Assembly (NCBI GenBank): GCA_949130495.1 | Contig: OX422211.1 | Span: 337,409,504 to 337,473,503 of the forward strand | Direction: 5' to 3' | DNA: 64,000 nucleotides | Source of the DNA: Sambucus nigra | Lineage: Eukaryota > Streptophyta > Magnoliopsida > Dipsacales > Adoxaceae | Shown here: piece after piece, positions 46,728 through 58,467 of the stretch | Numbering within the stretch: position 1 is the first letter of the stretch | Layout of the letters: each line of letters opens with the position of its first letter | Program-made: the position numbers and the translations under genes | Notes under the pieces: model-generated | Database searches by the model: none | What the model saw: only the letters and a program-made list of their open reading frames with translations | What the model was told of the DNA's origin: nothing

Positions 46728-47600
46728 ATGGCTACTGAATCCTCTGAAAATGTGCAATTAGTTCCTCAAAATGATGTGCAAGTTAGTGTTCCTGCTGTCG
46801 TTTCAACTCATGTTCCTACTTATTTAAATCATGGGAAAAAACCAGAAAAGTTTAATGGTATTGATTTTAAACGTTGGCAACAAAAGATGTTGTTCTATTT
46901 CACTACCATTAATGTTGCGAGGTTTAAAAATGAAGATCCTCCCGTGTTTAATGAAAATGAAACAAGTAAGACAACTTTGCTAGTTGAATAAGCATTGAAG
47001 CATTCACATTTTATTTTCAAAAACTATATCCTTAATGAATTGGAAAATACAGTTTATAATGTACATAGTCCAATCAAAACCGCTAAATTGTTATGGCAGT
47101 CTTTGGATATAAAAAATAAAATCGAGGATGCCGGCATGAAAAAAAATTTGGTCATTAGATTTATCGAGTATAAAATGGTTGATTCAAAGACTGTCATAAG
47201 CCAAGTCCAAGAGATCCAATTAATTTTTCATGAAATACTTGCTGAAAATATGGTCATAAGTGAAACATTTCAAGTTTCTACAGTAATTGAAAAATTACCT
47301 CCTTCTTGGAAAGTTTTCAAAAATTATATGAAGTATAAAGAAATGAGACTTGAAGATTTAATTGTTCGGTTAAGGATAGAAGAAGATAAATTTAAATCTA
47401 AAAAGAAAAATAGTAACCATGCTATGTCTGTAAAAGCAAATACTGTTGAGGAAGGACACAAATTTAACAAGAAGAGGAAGTAAAAAAATGAAGGCACGAG
47501 TCAACAAAGCGGTTCTAAGAAGTTCAAAGGAGAATGTTTTAATTGCAATAAAAAAGGTCATAGGGAAAAGGATTGTTGCAGGCCAAAAAAGTAAGAGAAT
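46728..47600 (+). pseudogene. Copia gag
   Basis: ATG at 46728 (MATESSENVQLV). Copia gag blocks: KPEKFNGIDFKRWQQKMLFY, LLWQSLDIKNKIEDAGMKKN, FQVSTVIEKLPPSWKVFKNY and MRLEDLIVRLRIEEDKFKSK. One in-frame TAA at 46989 and another at 47481 break it. The same frame carries the zinc knuckle CFNCNKKGHREKDC at about 47530. It is otherwise frame-conserved, so decay is modest. Confidence 0.9.
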
Positions 47601-47719
47601 TTAAAAAGAAAGCACTACAAGCCAACATGACATAAGTTGATGCATTATCTGATGATCTATCCAATGTGTCTCTCTTCGCAGTTGTATCTCAAGTAAATTT
47701 GGTAAGTAACACCAAAGAT

Positions 47720-48860
47720 TGATGGGTTGATATCGGTGCTACATGCCATGTATGTTTCGATAAAATTATGTTCACAACTTACCAACCAATTGAAAATGGA
47801 GAACAACTATTCATGGTAAACTCCTCCACCTCGAAGGTTGAAGGTCAAGGAAAACTCATGTTGAAAATGACTTCGAGGAGGCATCTCACACTCAGTAATG
47901 TATAGCATGTGCCCGACATTAGGATGAACCTTATCTCCGGCTCTGTACTAAGCAAGAAAGGATTTAAGATAGTCTTTGTTGGAGATAAATTTGTACTAAC
48001 TAAAGATGGAATATATGTAGGGAAAGGATATATGAGTGATGGGATGTTCAAATTGAACGTCATGACTGTTGTACCTAAAAGTAACCTTGATAATAATATG
48101 ATATCTTCTACTTATATGATTGAGTCTATGAATATGTGGCATGGTAGATTAGGACATGTGAATTATAATACTTTAAGAAAATTAATTCACTTAGAATTAA
48201 TTCCTAACTTTAGCATTGATACAAGTCACAAATGTGAAACGTGTGTAGAAGCTAAATTAACTAAAACTCCTTTTCATTCAATTGAAAGGCATAGTGAACC
48301 TTTAGATTTAATTCACACCGATATATGTGATTTAAAATTTGTCCAAACTACAGGTGGGAAAAAGTGTTGCATTACCTTTGTGTATCATTGCACTAGATAT
48401 TGCTATGTTTACTTATTAAGATGCAAAGATGAAGCGATTGAAGCTTTTAGGTAATACAAGATGGAAGCTAAGAATTAACTTTGGGAAAAAAATTAAAGAA
48501 TTAAGAACTGATAGAGGTGGTGAATACGAATCTCCTTTTATGAAAATTTATTTAGAAAATGGAATTATTCACAAAACTATTGCTCCTTACTGTCCTCAAT
48601 CCAATGGGATTACGGAACGAAAAAATCAAACTTTGAAAGAAATGATGAATGCAATGTTAATAAGTTCAGGATTACCCTAAAACATGTTAGGGGAAGCATT
48701 GCTTTTAGCTAATAACATTCTCAACAAGTTGATTCATAAGAAAACGAATAAGATACCCTATGAATTGTGGAAAGGGTGCAAGCCTTCCTATAAATACTTA
48801 AAAGTGTAGGGAGGTCTCGCAAAATTATAGTTCCTAAACGTAAAAAGGCGAAAATTGGTC
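47720..48860 (+). pseudogene. Copia protease and integrase
   Basis: The protease site reads VDIGATCHVC (about 47728), with Ile where a Ser or Thr usually follows the Asp, then HVPDIRMNLISGSVL (47903). Integrase follows: MWHGRLGHVNYNTLRKL (about 48135) and CETCVEAKLTKTPF form the zinc module; LIHTDICD, ELRTDRGGEYES and NGITERKNQT carry the D, D and E. A frameshift near 48454 separates the first Asp from the other two, and a stop lies at 48678. Confidence 0.9.
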
Positions 48861-49279
48861 CAAAAACGGTTGAATGCATATTCATTGGCTATGCACATAA
48901 TAGTAGTGCATATCGGTTCCTTGTGCATAAATCTGACATTTCTGAAATTCATGAAAATACTATTATAGAATCAAGGAATGCATCTTTCTTTGAAAATATC
49001 TTTCCTTGTAAGAATGCATAAGAAACGAGTTCTAATAAAAGAATGCTTGAAGTTACAAATGGTTAACCACGAAATATTATTGAGGAATAACCTATACATA
49101 GCAACAAAGATAAGATTTCAAAATATTTCGGACTGAATTTTCTAACATGTATGTTAAAAAGTGAACCTCAAACGGTTAAAAAATCTCTATCCACTCCGGA
49201 AGCCTCAAATTGGACAAAAGCTATTAATAGTGAAATTGAATCCATTATGAAAATTCGTACATAGGAACTGGTGAACTTA

Positions 49280-50230
49280 CCACTGGGGACAAAACCGTTA
49301 GGGTGTAAATGGATATTCAAAAGGAAAATGAAAGCTGATGGAACCATTGATAAATATAAGGCTAGACTTGTAGCTAAAGGATACAAGCAAAAAGAAAGGA
49401 ATCGATTATTTCAATACTTATTCACCTGTTACAAGTTTTACATCCATTAGAATGTTAATTGCAATTGCGGGAATACATGATTTAGAAATACACCAAATGG
49501 ATGTTAAAATGGCATTTTTAAATGGTGAATTAGATGAAAAAATATATATGGAACAACCGGAAGGTTTTAAGTCACCTGAAAATGAAAAGAAAGTATGTAA
49601 ACTTGTAAATTAACTCTATGGGCTAAAACAAGAATCTAAACAATGGCATGAAAAATTTGCCAATACAATGCAGTCAAATGGCTTCTGGATAAATGAATGT
49701 GACAAATATGTTTACGTTTAAAGAAATCAAAGGGGAGATGTCATTGTATGTTTATATGTAGACAATATTCTAATCATCGGTAGCAATAATGATGTCATTA
49801 ATGCTACTAAACAAATGTTGATTAGTAAATTTGAAAGAATGATATGGTCATAACAGATGTTATACTAGGAATTAAGATTACTAGAACTTCCGAAGGACTA
49901 AGTTTGTCTCGAGCTCATTATGTTGAGAAAATTCATCAAAAATATAATAAATATGAACAAACTCCAGTAAGAACGCCTATAGTCCCAACTCTTCACCTAA
50001 AAACAAACTAAGGTGAAAGTATATCTCAATTAGAATATTCTCATATAATTGGAAGTTTAATGTATCTTTCAAATTATACTCGAACGGATATAGCATACTC
50101 GATTAGTAAACTTAGTCGATACACGAGTAATCCTGAAAAGGATCATTGGAAAGACTTGATAAGAGTTCTTCGATACTCTTTAAGGAATGGTTGCACTATG
50201 AACGATATCCAGTTGTACTTGAAGGCTATA
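49280..50230 (+). pseudogene. Copia reverse transcriptase
   Basis: LGCKWIFKRKMKADGTIDKY and ARLVAKGYKQK (about 49300-49395), a frameshift, then SFTSIRMLIAIAGIHDLEIH, QMDVKMAFLNGELDEKIYM and QPEGFKSPENEKKVCKLVN. The catalytic box reads LYVDNILIIGS (about 49750): the second Asp of YVDD is Asn. A final block ([20 protein letters not shown]) is at 50060. Several stops and frame changes. Confidence 0.9.
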
Positions 50231-50700
50231 ACGATGCAAATTGGATATTGGACTCAAATGATTTGAAATCCACAAGTGGATATGTATTTACTCTTGGAGA
50301 TGCAACCGTATCTTGGAAATCCTCAAAACAAATGTGTATTACAAGATCCACTATGGAATCTGAATTTATTGCTTTATACAAAGCTGGGGAGGAAGTCGAA
50401 TGGCTTATAAATTTCTTCGAGGATATTACTATATGCTCAAAACCCGTGCCACTTGTCATAATACATTGTGACAGTCAATCGGCAACTGATGGGGCTAAAA
50501 ATAATAACTACAATGATATGTCACGACATATACTTCGTCGACACCAAACTGTTAGATAATTGCTCTTAAATGGAATTATTTCTATTGACTATGTAAAGTC
50601 AAAGGAAAATATTGCGGATCCACTAACTAAAGGTATACCTGGAGAGCAAATTGCAAGTTCATCACATGGAATGGGCCTAAATATTGTGAATTTATAAAGA
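50146..50700 (+). pseudogene. Copia RNase H
   Basis: Frame 50146-50559: [20 protein letters not shown] with the first Asp, [19 protein letters not shown] with the Glu, [20 protein letters not shown], and after a TAA at 50557 the copia end signature YVKSKENIADPLTKGIPGEQ. All catalytic acidic residues remain recognisable. Confidence 0.9.
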
Positions 50701-51293
50701 ATCTTCTTAATGGAAACCCAACCTAAATGACTAGAGATCCCAAGAAATAGGTTCAAAGGGACAACCTAATTATGATGACTCAATTAGCACTGAAAAGTAA
50801 TACCTTAATTACTTCCTCCCATTCCAAAGATGAGTCAGTGCACAAACTGCCGCGTGTATAAGGATAAACTATGTTTTTATTGATTTTTGTATCTTGAATT
50901 TATAGGTCAAGTGGGATATTAGAAGGATACTCTTTATAGAAATAACCTATCAGAGTGATAAGGGGTCGCTTCTATAAGAATGACGAAGGCTAAATTCTCT
51001 AACATACTCATGAAACCAGGAGGTGTCCAAGGCCAAAATGGGAACAACAATGCGAACTAATAAGCCTAGAAAGGCGTTGTGTGAATTCTATTATCTTAGT
51101 TTACACAAAAAAGGTTGATCAATTCAAGACATCGCGCTCATTGATCGACTAGTAAACTCAATAGTATTTCACTAGAAAATATTCAAGGCCACAAGCTATC
51201 TTTCCGATGCAACGTCTTTCCTCAATACTCTCTCTATGCTTGTCTCTGTACCCGTTTGATTATTTTCAACCAAATTTCATTCATGTGGGGGAT

Positions 51294-52260
51294 TGTTCGA
51301 ATAAAGTGTATAAAAAATTCACTTTGAGGTAACTATGAGGTTAATTTTCCATGGGACCCACATATCAAAAGTGATGGGTCAATATACCTACACGATCCTT
51401 GTAGGGAGGAGAAAAGCGGGGTACATTCATATGATCAAAATGATTAAGGAATGAATGAAAAATTTGAACTCAAAGTAACCCATTGGAACACAAGTTATAT
51501 AATGTAGCTAGTGTAGAAATTTTATCCCACATTGGAAAAGTGTGGAAAAGTCTTGAAGTTAATATACTAGGCATTGGATGCCTTGGGGTATCCCAACTCT
51601 TTGAAGGGGAGAGGGCCTACCTTATGCATGTTTGGGCTTTGGGCCAAAATCCCACACACGCGCGCACGCCGCCGTCGTCCGGCCCGACCAGTGCCCGTGG
51701 GTCGTGGGTCTTTCTTGAATAAATATTAACTTTTTGAAACAAAATTAATAGGGCTTTTAGGCTTAAAGTTTGGTCCTGCTTTGATTTTTTCAACCGGAAT
51801 TAGTTTTAATTAATGAATTATTACGTTAATTAAAACATGGTTATTTATTTACGTAATTAATTAAAAAAACGGGGATGAAATCACAACCATTGGAAGAGTT
51901 GTGATTGTTCATGATTAAATCTAAATCTTTGAAGGGTTATGACTGTGTTGAACAGTCACCACTTCATGGCTATAAATAAACAGCTCATGTCCCTGCACCA
52001 GATTTTTATGCACGAGAAAAATTCCTTCTTCTATAACTTCGTCCTTCCTTCCTAAAGCAAGAGAGTTTATCACGATTATTATTTCGTGGAATCACATCAT
52101 TGCACTGCTTTCCTATGGTGGTTGAAGACCGATTTATCCTGGGAGACAGACACACATAGTTCAAGCCGTAAGCACCATAAGCGGAGTCAAATTCAATCTT
52201 AAGGAGAGATTGTTCAACATTCGACTCAATCTTAAAATCATTACGTGATTCTGATAATCA
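51294..52260 (+). repeat. 3' LTR of the copia element, also 5' LTR of a partial second copy
   Basis: Collinear with the 5' LTR (same TATA region at about 51967). It is followed at 52261-52271 by the copia leader GAACTGTAAG, and the rest of the leader resumes at 63607. Confidence 0.88.
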
Positions 52261-52319
52261 AGAACTGTAAGTACTTGCGGAAAGTACTTGATAATCAAGA
52301 ACGGGGTACATTCTGATAA
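52261..52319. other. Junction filler between copia leader and truncated gypsy gag
   Basis: After the 11-base copia leader come short phrases copied from both sides: AGTACTTGCGG and GGAAAGTACTTG (also in the gypsy gag at 52342-52357), ATAATCAAGAAC and TTCTGATAATCA (also at the copia LTR end, 52249-52265). Confidence 0.85.
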
Positions 52320-52809
52320 TCATTTCCGTGTGAACAGCTGACGGAAAGTACTTGCGGTCGAACCGCACCCAGAACTCCTGAATAGTGAGAGTATCTCTCT
52401 CCTCCACGGTGGTAATAGACTCCCACCACTGCAGTGCAGACCCCACTAGCTTAAAGGTAGCTAGTATCTGCTTCTGGACATCTGTGCACTCATACATCCT
52501 CAGGTGTCGCTGGATGTCTTTCCTCCACTGACTCGAAACTACCACATCGGAGCTACCTGCAAACTCCGGAGGGTGTGCTTTCTGGAAAACATCACGAACA
52601 CATTCCCAAGCAGACGGGAATGCATGAGCCTGAACTGGCGCGGCTATCGGCGTCTAAGGTGGTGCCTGCTGAACTACAGCTAGTGTGGCATTTACCGCCT
52701 GGGGCACAATTGCTGCAACCTCGGCGGCATTCATCGTGCCTTGAACTGGTGCGGGCTGTGGTTCTGGCGTTGCATCCCTGAGAACCCGTTGTGCACGTCG
52801 TGGAGGCAT
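52320..52809 (-). pseudogene. Truncated second gag of the tandem gypsy element
   Basis: On the minus strand, ATG at 52809 (MPPRRAQRVLRDATPEPQ) to AVHTE near 52330, where homology stops. It is nearly identical to the gag N-terminus at 60560. It keeps sense codons where the other copy has stops: QRH versus Q-stop-H, and FWVRF versus F-stop-VWF. It has its own stop in the Pro-rich section (QQAPP-stop). Confidence 0.88.
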
Positions 52810-52979
52810 CTGAAATAAGAATAAAGTTTATAAGTTCGCAGTTATAAACTTAAAATAGCTGAAGAACGTAGCATATACAAGAGAATACAACAGTCCTAAA
52901 ATATAGGGCTCTACATCAAAGAAAGCTCAGCGGAAAACATAATAAGCCGTTCAGATCCTAAAGGACACTAGAACCTGAC

Positions 52980-52991
52980 GCTCTGATACCA
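52980..52991 (-). promoter_or_regulatory. Primer binding site of the truncated second gypsy copy
   Basis: Minus-strand TGGTATCAGAGC directly downstream (in element sense) of the shared LTR, identical to the site at 60731-60742. Confidence 0.9.
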
Positions 52992-52993
52992 CC

Positions 52994-55932
52994 TGTGACA
53001 CCCCGACTAATTAAATACCGGGTAGCTACTCCTTTATTAAATCAATACAAAATGCCAAGTTGGTTCAGTTAATAGCATCACTGTCGAAAACATTTTAATA
53101 ATTACTAACCACCTAATATTTAAAAAGTAAGTTGCCAAATTTTAAGTTAAGTCTGATTAACATGCAGTAAAAGAATAATGGAAGAACAACATAATCCATT
53201 CACCATAGTGAAGTAATGAAATAACCAATAAATAAATATAAGAGTCTGGAGGAAAACTCCTCACGACAATCCAACTACTGAAAATAATAAGACAAGTCTG
53301 AATCCTGAATTAATTACATGCCCAAAGTCTGAATAACTGAAATAAATGAAATGTCTCGAAAGAAATGGGCGACATGCCCTACAACTAATAAATGATGAAT
53401 AGAGAGTCAATATAGAAGAAACGTCTATAAGCAAAGTCCTGTAACTTCCACAAACAGCTACAGCTCGTCACCTGTATGAGGATCCTAAGCATGGTGTCCT
53501 TGTGGCTGGGCACCTAAAATGGTTTTTACAAAAATAGATTTGAAAGCAAATGGGTCAGAGCCCGAAAGTGGAAATCATTTTTAAAACAGCAAGTGTTTTA
53601 ATAACATTAAAACATTAAATGCAAAATACATGTTAGGACGTGCACTCACATGAAATTCTCACCTCTCGACTACATGTGCACTCCTAACGTACCGTACCCA
53701 TCTAAATAACATACATATCTAACCAAACTGTAATACATTCTATCCCTTACTACTCGATTCCCAAATTTACATTCTAGCGTTACCAATTAAATAGAGGGAT
53801 TTACATACACTCGGATTCTCAATAAGTAATACAATTCACTATCAATTAACCCGTTATGTTTTCTCAAAACATTACCATAATTATATTCACAATATTAACA
53901 CGAAAGTTCCCATTAATTAAGTGTATATTATTCACGTCATAAATATACAATACAAGCACCCCGAGACTAAGCTGCGGTGCACACATACTCTGCTATCCAT
54001 CCCGGTACATCACGTACATAAGGATTATGCATTCTGAATCTCTCGGGAATCGTTCTCAGATAACAACATCACAAATAATGGAGGCGAACACAGTCACATC
54101 ACATGGGTCACGCACATACCTGCGCTCCCACGATCACCAGACTTATTAATATCCCAATAAGTCCTTCTCTGACCTATGTTCATCGAGGTAACCAATCTAA
54201 ATTCGGGAAACACAAGGATTAGAAGGCCCTAAGCGAACGTAAACCTCCCGTGATAGCAAGTATGGTAGGTATGTCATACACATAAAATCAATACATATAC
54301 TAAGTATGCACACATCTTAGTAATCATCATAGTATATTGGTGGTACACTTCTCATTCGTACCGACATATAATGCTACACAATTTATATGTTCCCGATTAG
54401 TATAATAAATTAGGCCGTCAATAGTTCTCGCACCGTAATAGACACTCACGTCCTATTCCATAATTTCCCTTAGGTTCAAACTACACTTCTAGGTTTTACT
54501 CCTCATTATACCTCAAATGTCCCTACTATATCAATCAATCAACAAGGGAGTGTGATCTCTACCATTAAGTAAGGTTACGGGACACGCGAAATCAAAACAG
54601 GCTAAAAAGCCTAAACTGTCAACTCGTTAGAAGTCTCGTTCGAACGAGGCTGTTCGAACGAGAGTTCGTTCAAACGAACTGGGCCTTCTAACGAGATCTC
54701 GTTCGAACGAAAGTCATCGAACGAACCTCCCTCTCGTTAGGAGTCAGACTGTCAACTCGTTAGAAGCTCGTTCGAACGAGCTCGTTCGAACGACCTGGGC
54801 AGGTCTTCTAACGAGTGGCCAGATTCGAGCCTAGAAATTTCTTTACTCGTTTTTCAAATTTCTCTACACCTCAAAACTCATCCAAACATTAATCCAACGA
54901 ATGTTCAAAGCCACCAATCATCCCTACACATATTTAGGTCATATACTAACATGATTTGTGGGGTTAATTCATTCTAACCTCATTCAATTATCAAATCTCT
55001 TCATATTTCCCCCAATTTTAAGAACATGAACCCTAGAGTTTATAAATCATCCAAGAGCCTAATTAAATCCATTTTTGTTTCATCCAAGATATTATTAACA
55101 TCAGAATAATCCCCTACATACAATTCTACATGAAATTCCTCATCAATATGTAAGATTCTAGTTCCAAATTTAATGGGTTTTTCATCTAACTCCCAAACAA
55201 ATATGATTATAACAAATTCCTACGCATGGAAGAAGCATTCTCTGCAATTAATTGAAATTAAACCACTTGCCTTATTTGAATCTCTGATTTTTGATGTCGA
55301 TTTGATGGAGTATTCTCTCTCTCTCTGCAGAATCCTTCTATCTCTCTCTCTACAAGCCTTCTTCTTCAAAGTGCTAAAGGTGGCTAGGGTTTGCCTTAGG
55401 AATTTGGATAATTCTAATAAGCCCCGTAGTCCAATAAGTCTTAAGATGTGGTTAGTGGGTTTAGTGGGAAATTACCAAGTCAGCTTTTTAATTCCCAATT
55501 TTCGTAGGTTTTAATTCTCAAAAATTCAAAATTACCAAACTACCCTTATACGTTGTCGGCATGGCCTAAAAATGCCCCGGGACCCAAACTAAACCCCCGG
55601 CTAGTGTTTTCTGACTATTTCAACCCTTCCGAATGCGTTGGCGCACTCAAAATGACCATACGGTTAATAGAAATAAAATTCACTTTTTAATTAAAATAAA
55701 TATATTCCGGACGCGACTGTCACACGCGTCTCAACAAAATTTCCAAATTACCGTATTTCAATCTCACGACAAGTTTCATAGTTCAATATTCATATATAAT
55801 AAAATATACACATTATAATCAAATACCAACTCGCATCTCGCTAGTATTTTAATCCGGATTAATTTCCAATTAATTACGCATTTAATCCAATTAATCCCAT
55901 AAATAAATATCACGAAAATACGGGGTATTACA
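52994..55932 (-). repeat. Shared middle LTR of the tandem gypsy element
   Basis: 2,939 bases. In element sense it is the 3' LTR of the complete copy and the 5' LTR of the truncated one. The purine tract AGGGGGGAAG (minus strand) borders it at 55935-55944. It has about 77 bases not present in the other LTR. Confidence 0.93.
54622..54830. repeat. Cluster of TTCGAA palindromes in the middle LTR
   Basis: Repeated CTCGTTCGAACGAG-type palindromes alternate with CTCGTTAGAAG and its inverse CTTCTAACGAG. The same cluster occurs at about 62375-62580 in the other LTR. Confidence 0.9.
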
Positions 55933-55974
55933 TACTTCCCCCCTAATAACTGAATTTCGTCCCGAAATTCGGAA

Positions 55975-57255
55975 CTAGAAAGTACCTGGTAAGAATAACT
56001 CTGGATAACATTCGCGCATCTCATCCTCGCGCTCCCATGTGGACTCCTCGACATTATGATGTCGCCATTGAACACGTACTAACGGAACTATCTTTGACCG
56101 CAGTTTCCGTTCACTTCGGTCCAAAATAGCAATCGGCCCCTCCTCGTAGGAGCTATCAGGCTGGAGATCGATGTCCTCTAAAGCAATGTGTGAATGAGCC
56201 AAATCGTCTCTAAGATATTTCCTTAGCGAGGAAATATGAAACACATCGTGAATCCGATGCAAATGCTCCGGTAATCCAAGCCTATACGCAACCGGTCCAA
56301 TGCGCTCAATAATAGGAAATGGTCCCACATATCTCGGTGCCAACTTCCCTTTCTTCCCAAAATGCATAATCCCCTTCATAGGATACACTCTGAGCAAAAC
56401 CTGGTCCCCCACTTGGAACTCCCTGAAGAACCTTTTCTCATCAGCATAGCTCTTCTGCCTGTCCTGAGCTACCCGAATGTGACTCCGAATCAATTCTATC
56501 CTCGCCGAAGTATCCTGAATCACTTCCGGCCCAAGTAGTTTGTTGTCCCCCACCTCCAACCAACATGCTGGGGAACGACAAGATCTACCGTACAACGCCT
56601 CAAATGGAGCCATGCCAATGGTGAACTAGTAGGAGTTGTTGTAAGCAAACTCCACCAGTGGAAGATACGTCTCCCATCCACCCCCGAAATAAATGATACT
56701 CATACGTAGCATGTCCTCCAACATCTGGTTTATACGCTCGGTCTGCCCATCGGTCTGCGGGTGATACGCCGTACTCAACCGTAATTCGGTGCCCATGGCC
56801 TCCTGAAAACTTTCCCAAAACATTGAAACAAATATCTTGTCTCAGTCAGACACGATATTTAGGGGAACACCGTGAAGTCTCACTATCTCTGCAATAAAGA
56901 GCTGGGCATACTGTCCCGCAGTGTAATCTGTCCTTACGGGTAGAAAATGAGCGACTTTGGTCAACCTCTCCACAATTACCCAAATGGAGTCGTGACCTCT
57001 CTGTGACGTAGGCAACCCCGTGATAAAGTCCATGGATATGCTCTCCCACATCCACATCGGGACCTCTAACGGCTGTAGCAGTCCTGCCGGTTTCTGATGA
57101 TCCACTTTTACTAGCTGAATAGTGGCGCATTTTGAAACAAACACGAAAATATCTCTCTTCATCCCGCTCCACCAATACTGTCGTCTCATGTCTTGGTACA
57201 TTTTGTCCCCACCAGGATGTACCGCGAACCGTGAGCCGTGCGACTCTGCCATCAC
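55975..57255 (-). pseudogene. Gypsy (minus) integrase and C-terminal region
   Basis: Frames 57255-56842, 56823-56626 and 56613-55975 are one frame with stops at 56842 and 56614. The zinc module has HPGGDKMYQDMRRQYWWSGM and KCATIQLVK: the second Cys of the usual CATC is Ile. The core has ISMDFITGLP (D), NIVSD (D, then a TGA) and DGQTERINQMLED (E). Then [54 protein letters not shown] and the Tekay-type end block, finishing LFLPGTF. Confidence 0.93.
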
Positions 57256-57276
57256 CTCGTGCCGTAATTCCTCCCC

Positions 57277-58467
57277 TTACGGAACTACCAATCTCCCATT
57301 GAAGCGTAATCCCCCGTCTGAGCTAACGGTATAGGACTTGGCTCCCTCTGCTAGTAATCGAACTATCTGCTCCTGACAGAACGAGTCATTTGCCTGTGCC
57401 CTTACTACCTTCGTGACAATCTGAGGTGTAACGGTCATCACAGACATGAACGATCGGGCCACTGCATCCTGGTGTCCTAACTCCTTCCACTTGGCCTTCC
57501 ACACTCCTGCCACCTCATCTACTGGCCTGCGGCTCAACGCGTCTGCTACCACGTTTGCGTTCCCCGGGTGATACTGGATATATAACTGATAGTCCTTCAC
57601 AAACTCAAGCCACCTTCGCTGCCGCATATTCAACTCCTTTTGCGTGAATAGGTACTGTAGGGACTTGTGGTCCGTGAACAATCGAAACTTCTCCCCCAAC
57701 AGATAATGTCTCCAAATCCGTAGGGCAAATACCACTGCCGCCAACTCCAAGTCATGAGTGGGGTAATTCTTCTCGTGAGGCTTTAGCTTACGGGATGCAT
57801 AAGCAATGGCCTGACTCTCCTGCTGTAATACACCTCCAAGTCCTTACAAGGACGCATCGGTGTAAACTAGGTACTCAACTCCCGGTCTCGTCAATGCTAA
57901 CACAGGTACTGAGGTCAACTTATCCTTCAACTCATCGAATGCCAACTGACAGGCATCACTCCAGATGAATGGCACACCCTTACGAGTCAGATGTGTCAAA
58001 GGACCTGCTATCTTCGAAAATCCCCGAATGAACCTCCTGTAGTATCCTGTTAATCCCAAGAAACTACAGATCTCCGTTGGTGTCGTGGGCTGTCCCCACT
58101 CCCTCACCGCGGATACTTTCCCCGGATCAACAGATATCCCCCAGTCGGAAATAATGTGTCCCAAAAACTGGACCTCCTTCAGCCAAAACCCGTACTTCTC
58201 ATATTTTGCATACAGCTCGTTCTGACGTAGCATCTGTAAAACTTGCCTCAAATGCTCGACGTGCTCCTCCTCTGTCTGGGAGTAAACCAGAATATCATCA
58301 ATGAAGACAATGACAAACTGATCTAGGAAATCTCTGAACACCCTATTCATCAAGTCCATAAACACGGCTGGAGCATTGGTCAAACCAAATGGCATAACCC
58401 GAAACTCGTACGAACCATATCTTGTCAAGAACGTAGTCTTCGAGACATCATCTTCCCTGATACGCAA
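57277..58467 (-). pseudogene. Gypsy (minus) reverse transcriptase, second half, and RNase H
   Basis: From 58467: [33 protein letters not shown] (both Asp present), [16 protein letters not shown], and [20 protein letters not shown]. RNase H follows with [10 protein letters not shown] and a stop (57844), then [39 protein letters not shown] and [11 protein letters not shown]. The next stop is at 57277. The catalytic residues are intact; only nonsense changes disable the frame. Confidence 0.94.

Larger units (their letters stand above)
45440..52260 (+). mobile_element. Ty1/copia retrotransposon, degenerate
   Basis: LTRs at 45440-46405 (966 bases) and 51294-52260 (967 bases) start TGTT and end AATCA. 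Between them run gag with a CCHC knuckle, protease, integrase, reverse transcriptase and RNase H, in copia order. The purine tract GTGGGGGAT lies before the 3' LTR. No standard tRNA primer site follows the 5' LTR that I can recognise. The sequence after the 3' LTR (GAACTGTAAG) is the same as that after the 5' LTR, showing that this LTR also heads a second, partial copy. Confidence 0.92.

Noticed and set aside
54622..54830. TTCGAA clusters as heat-shock elements
   Set aside because: Heat-shock elements need GAA/TTC units with two-base spacing; here the halves abut, so the match is only superficial.
55173..55514. Open frame in the middle LTR
   Set aside because: It is broken in the matching LTR by the 77-base difference and has no recognisable domain; LTR sequence explains it.
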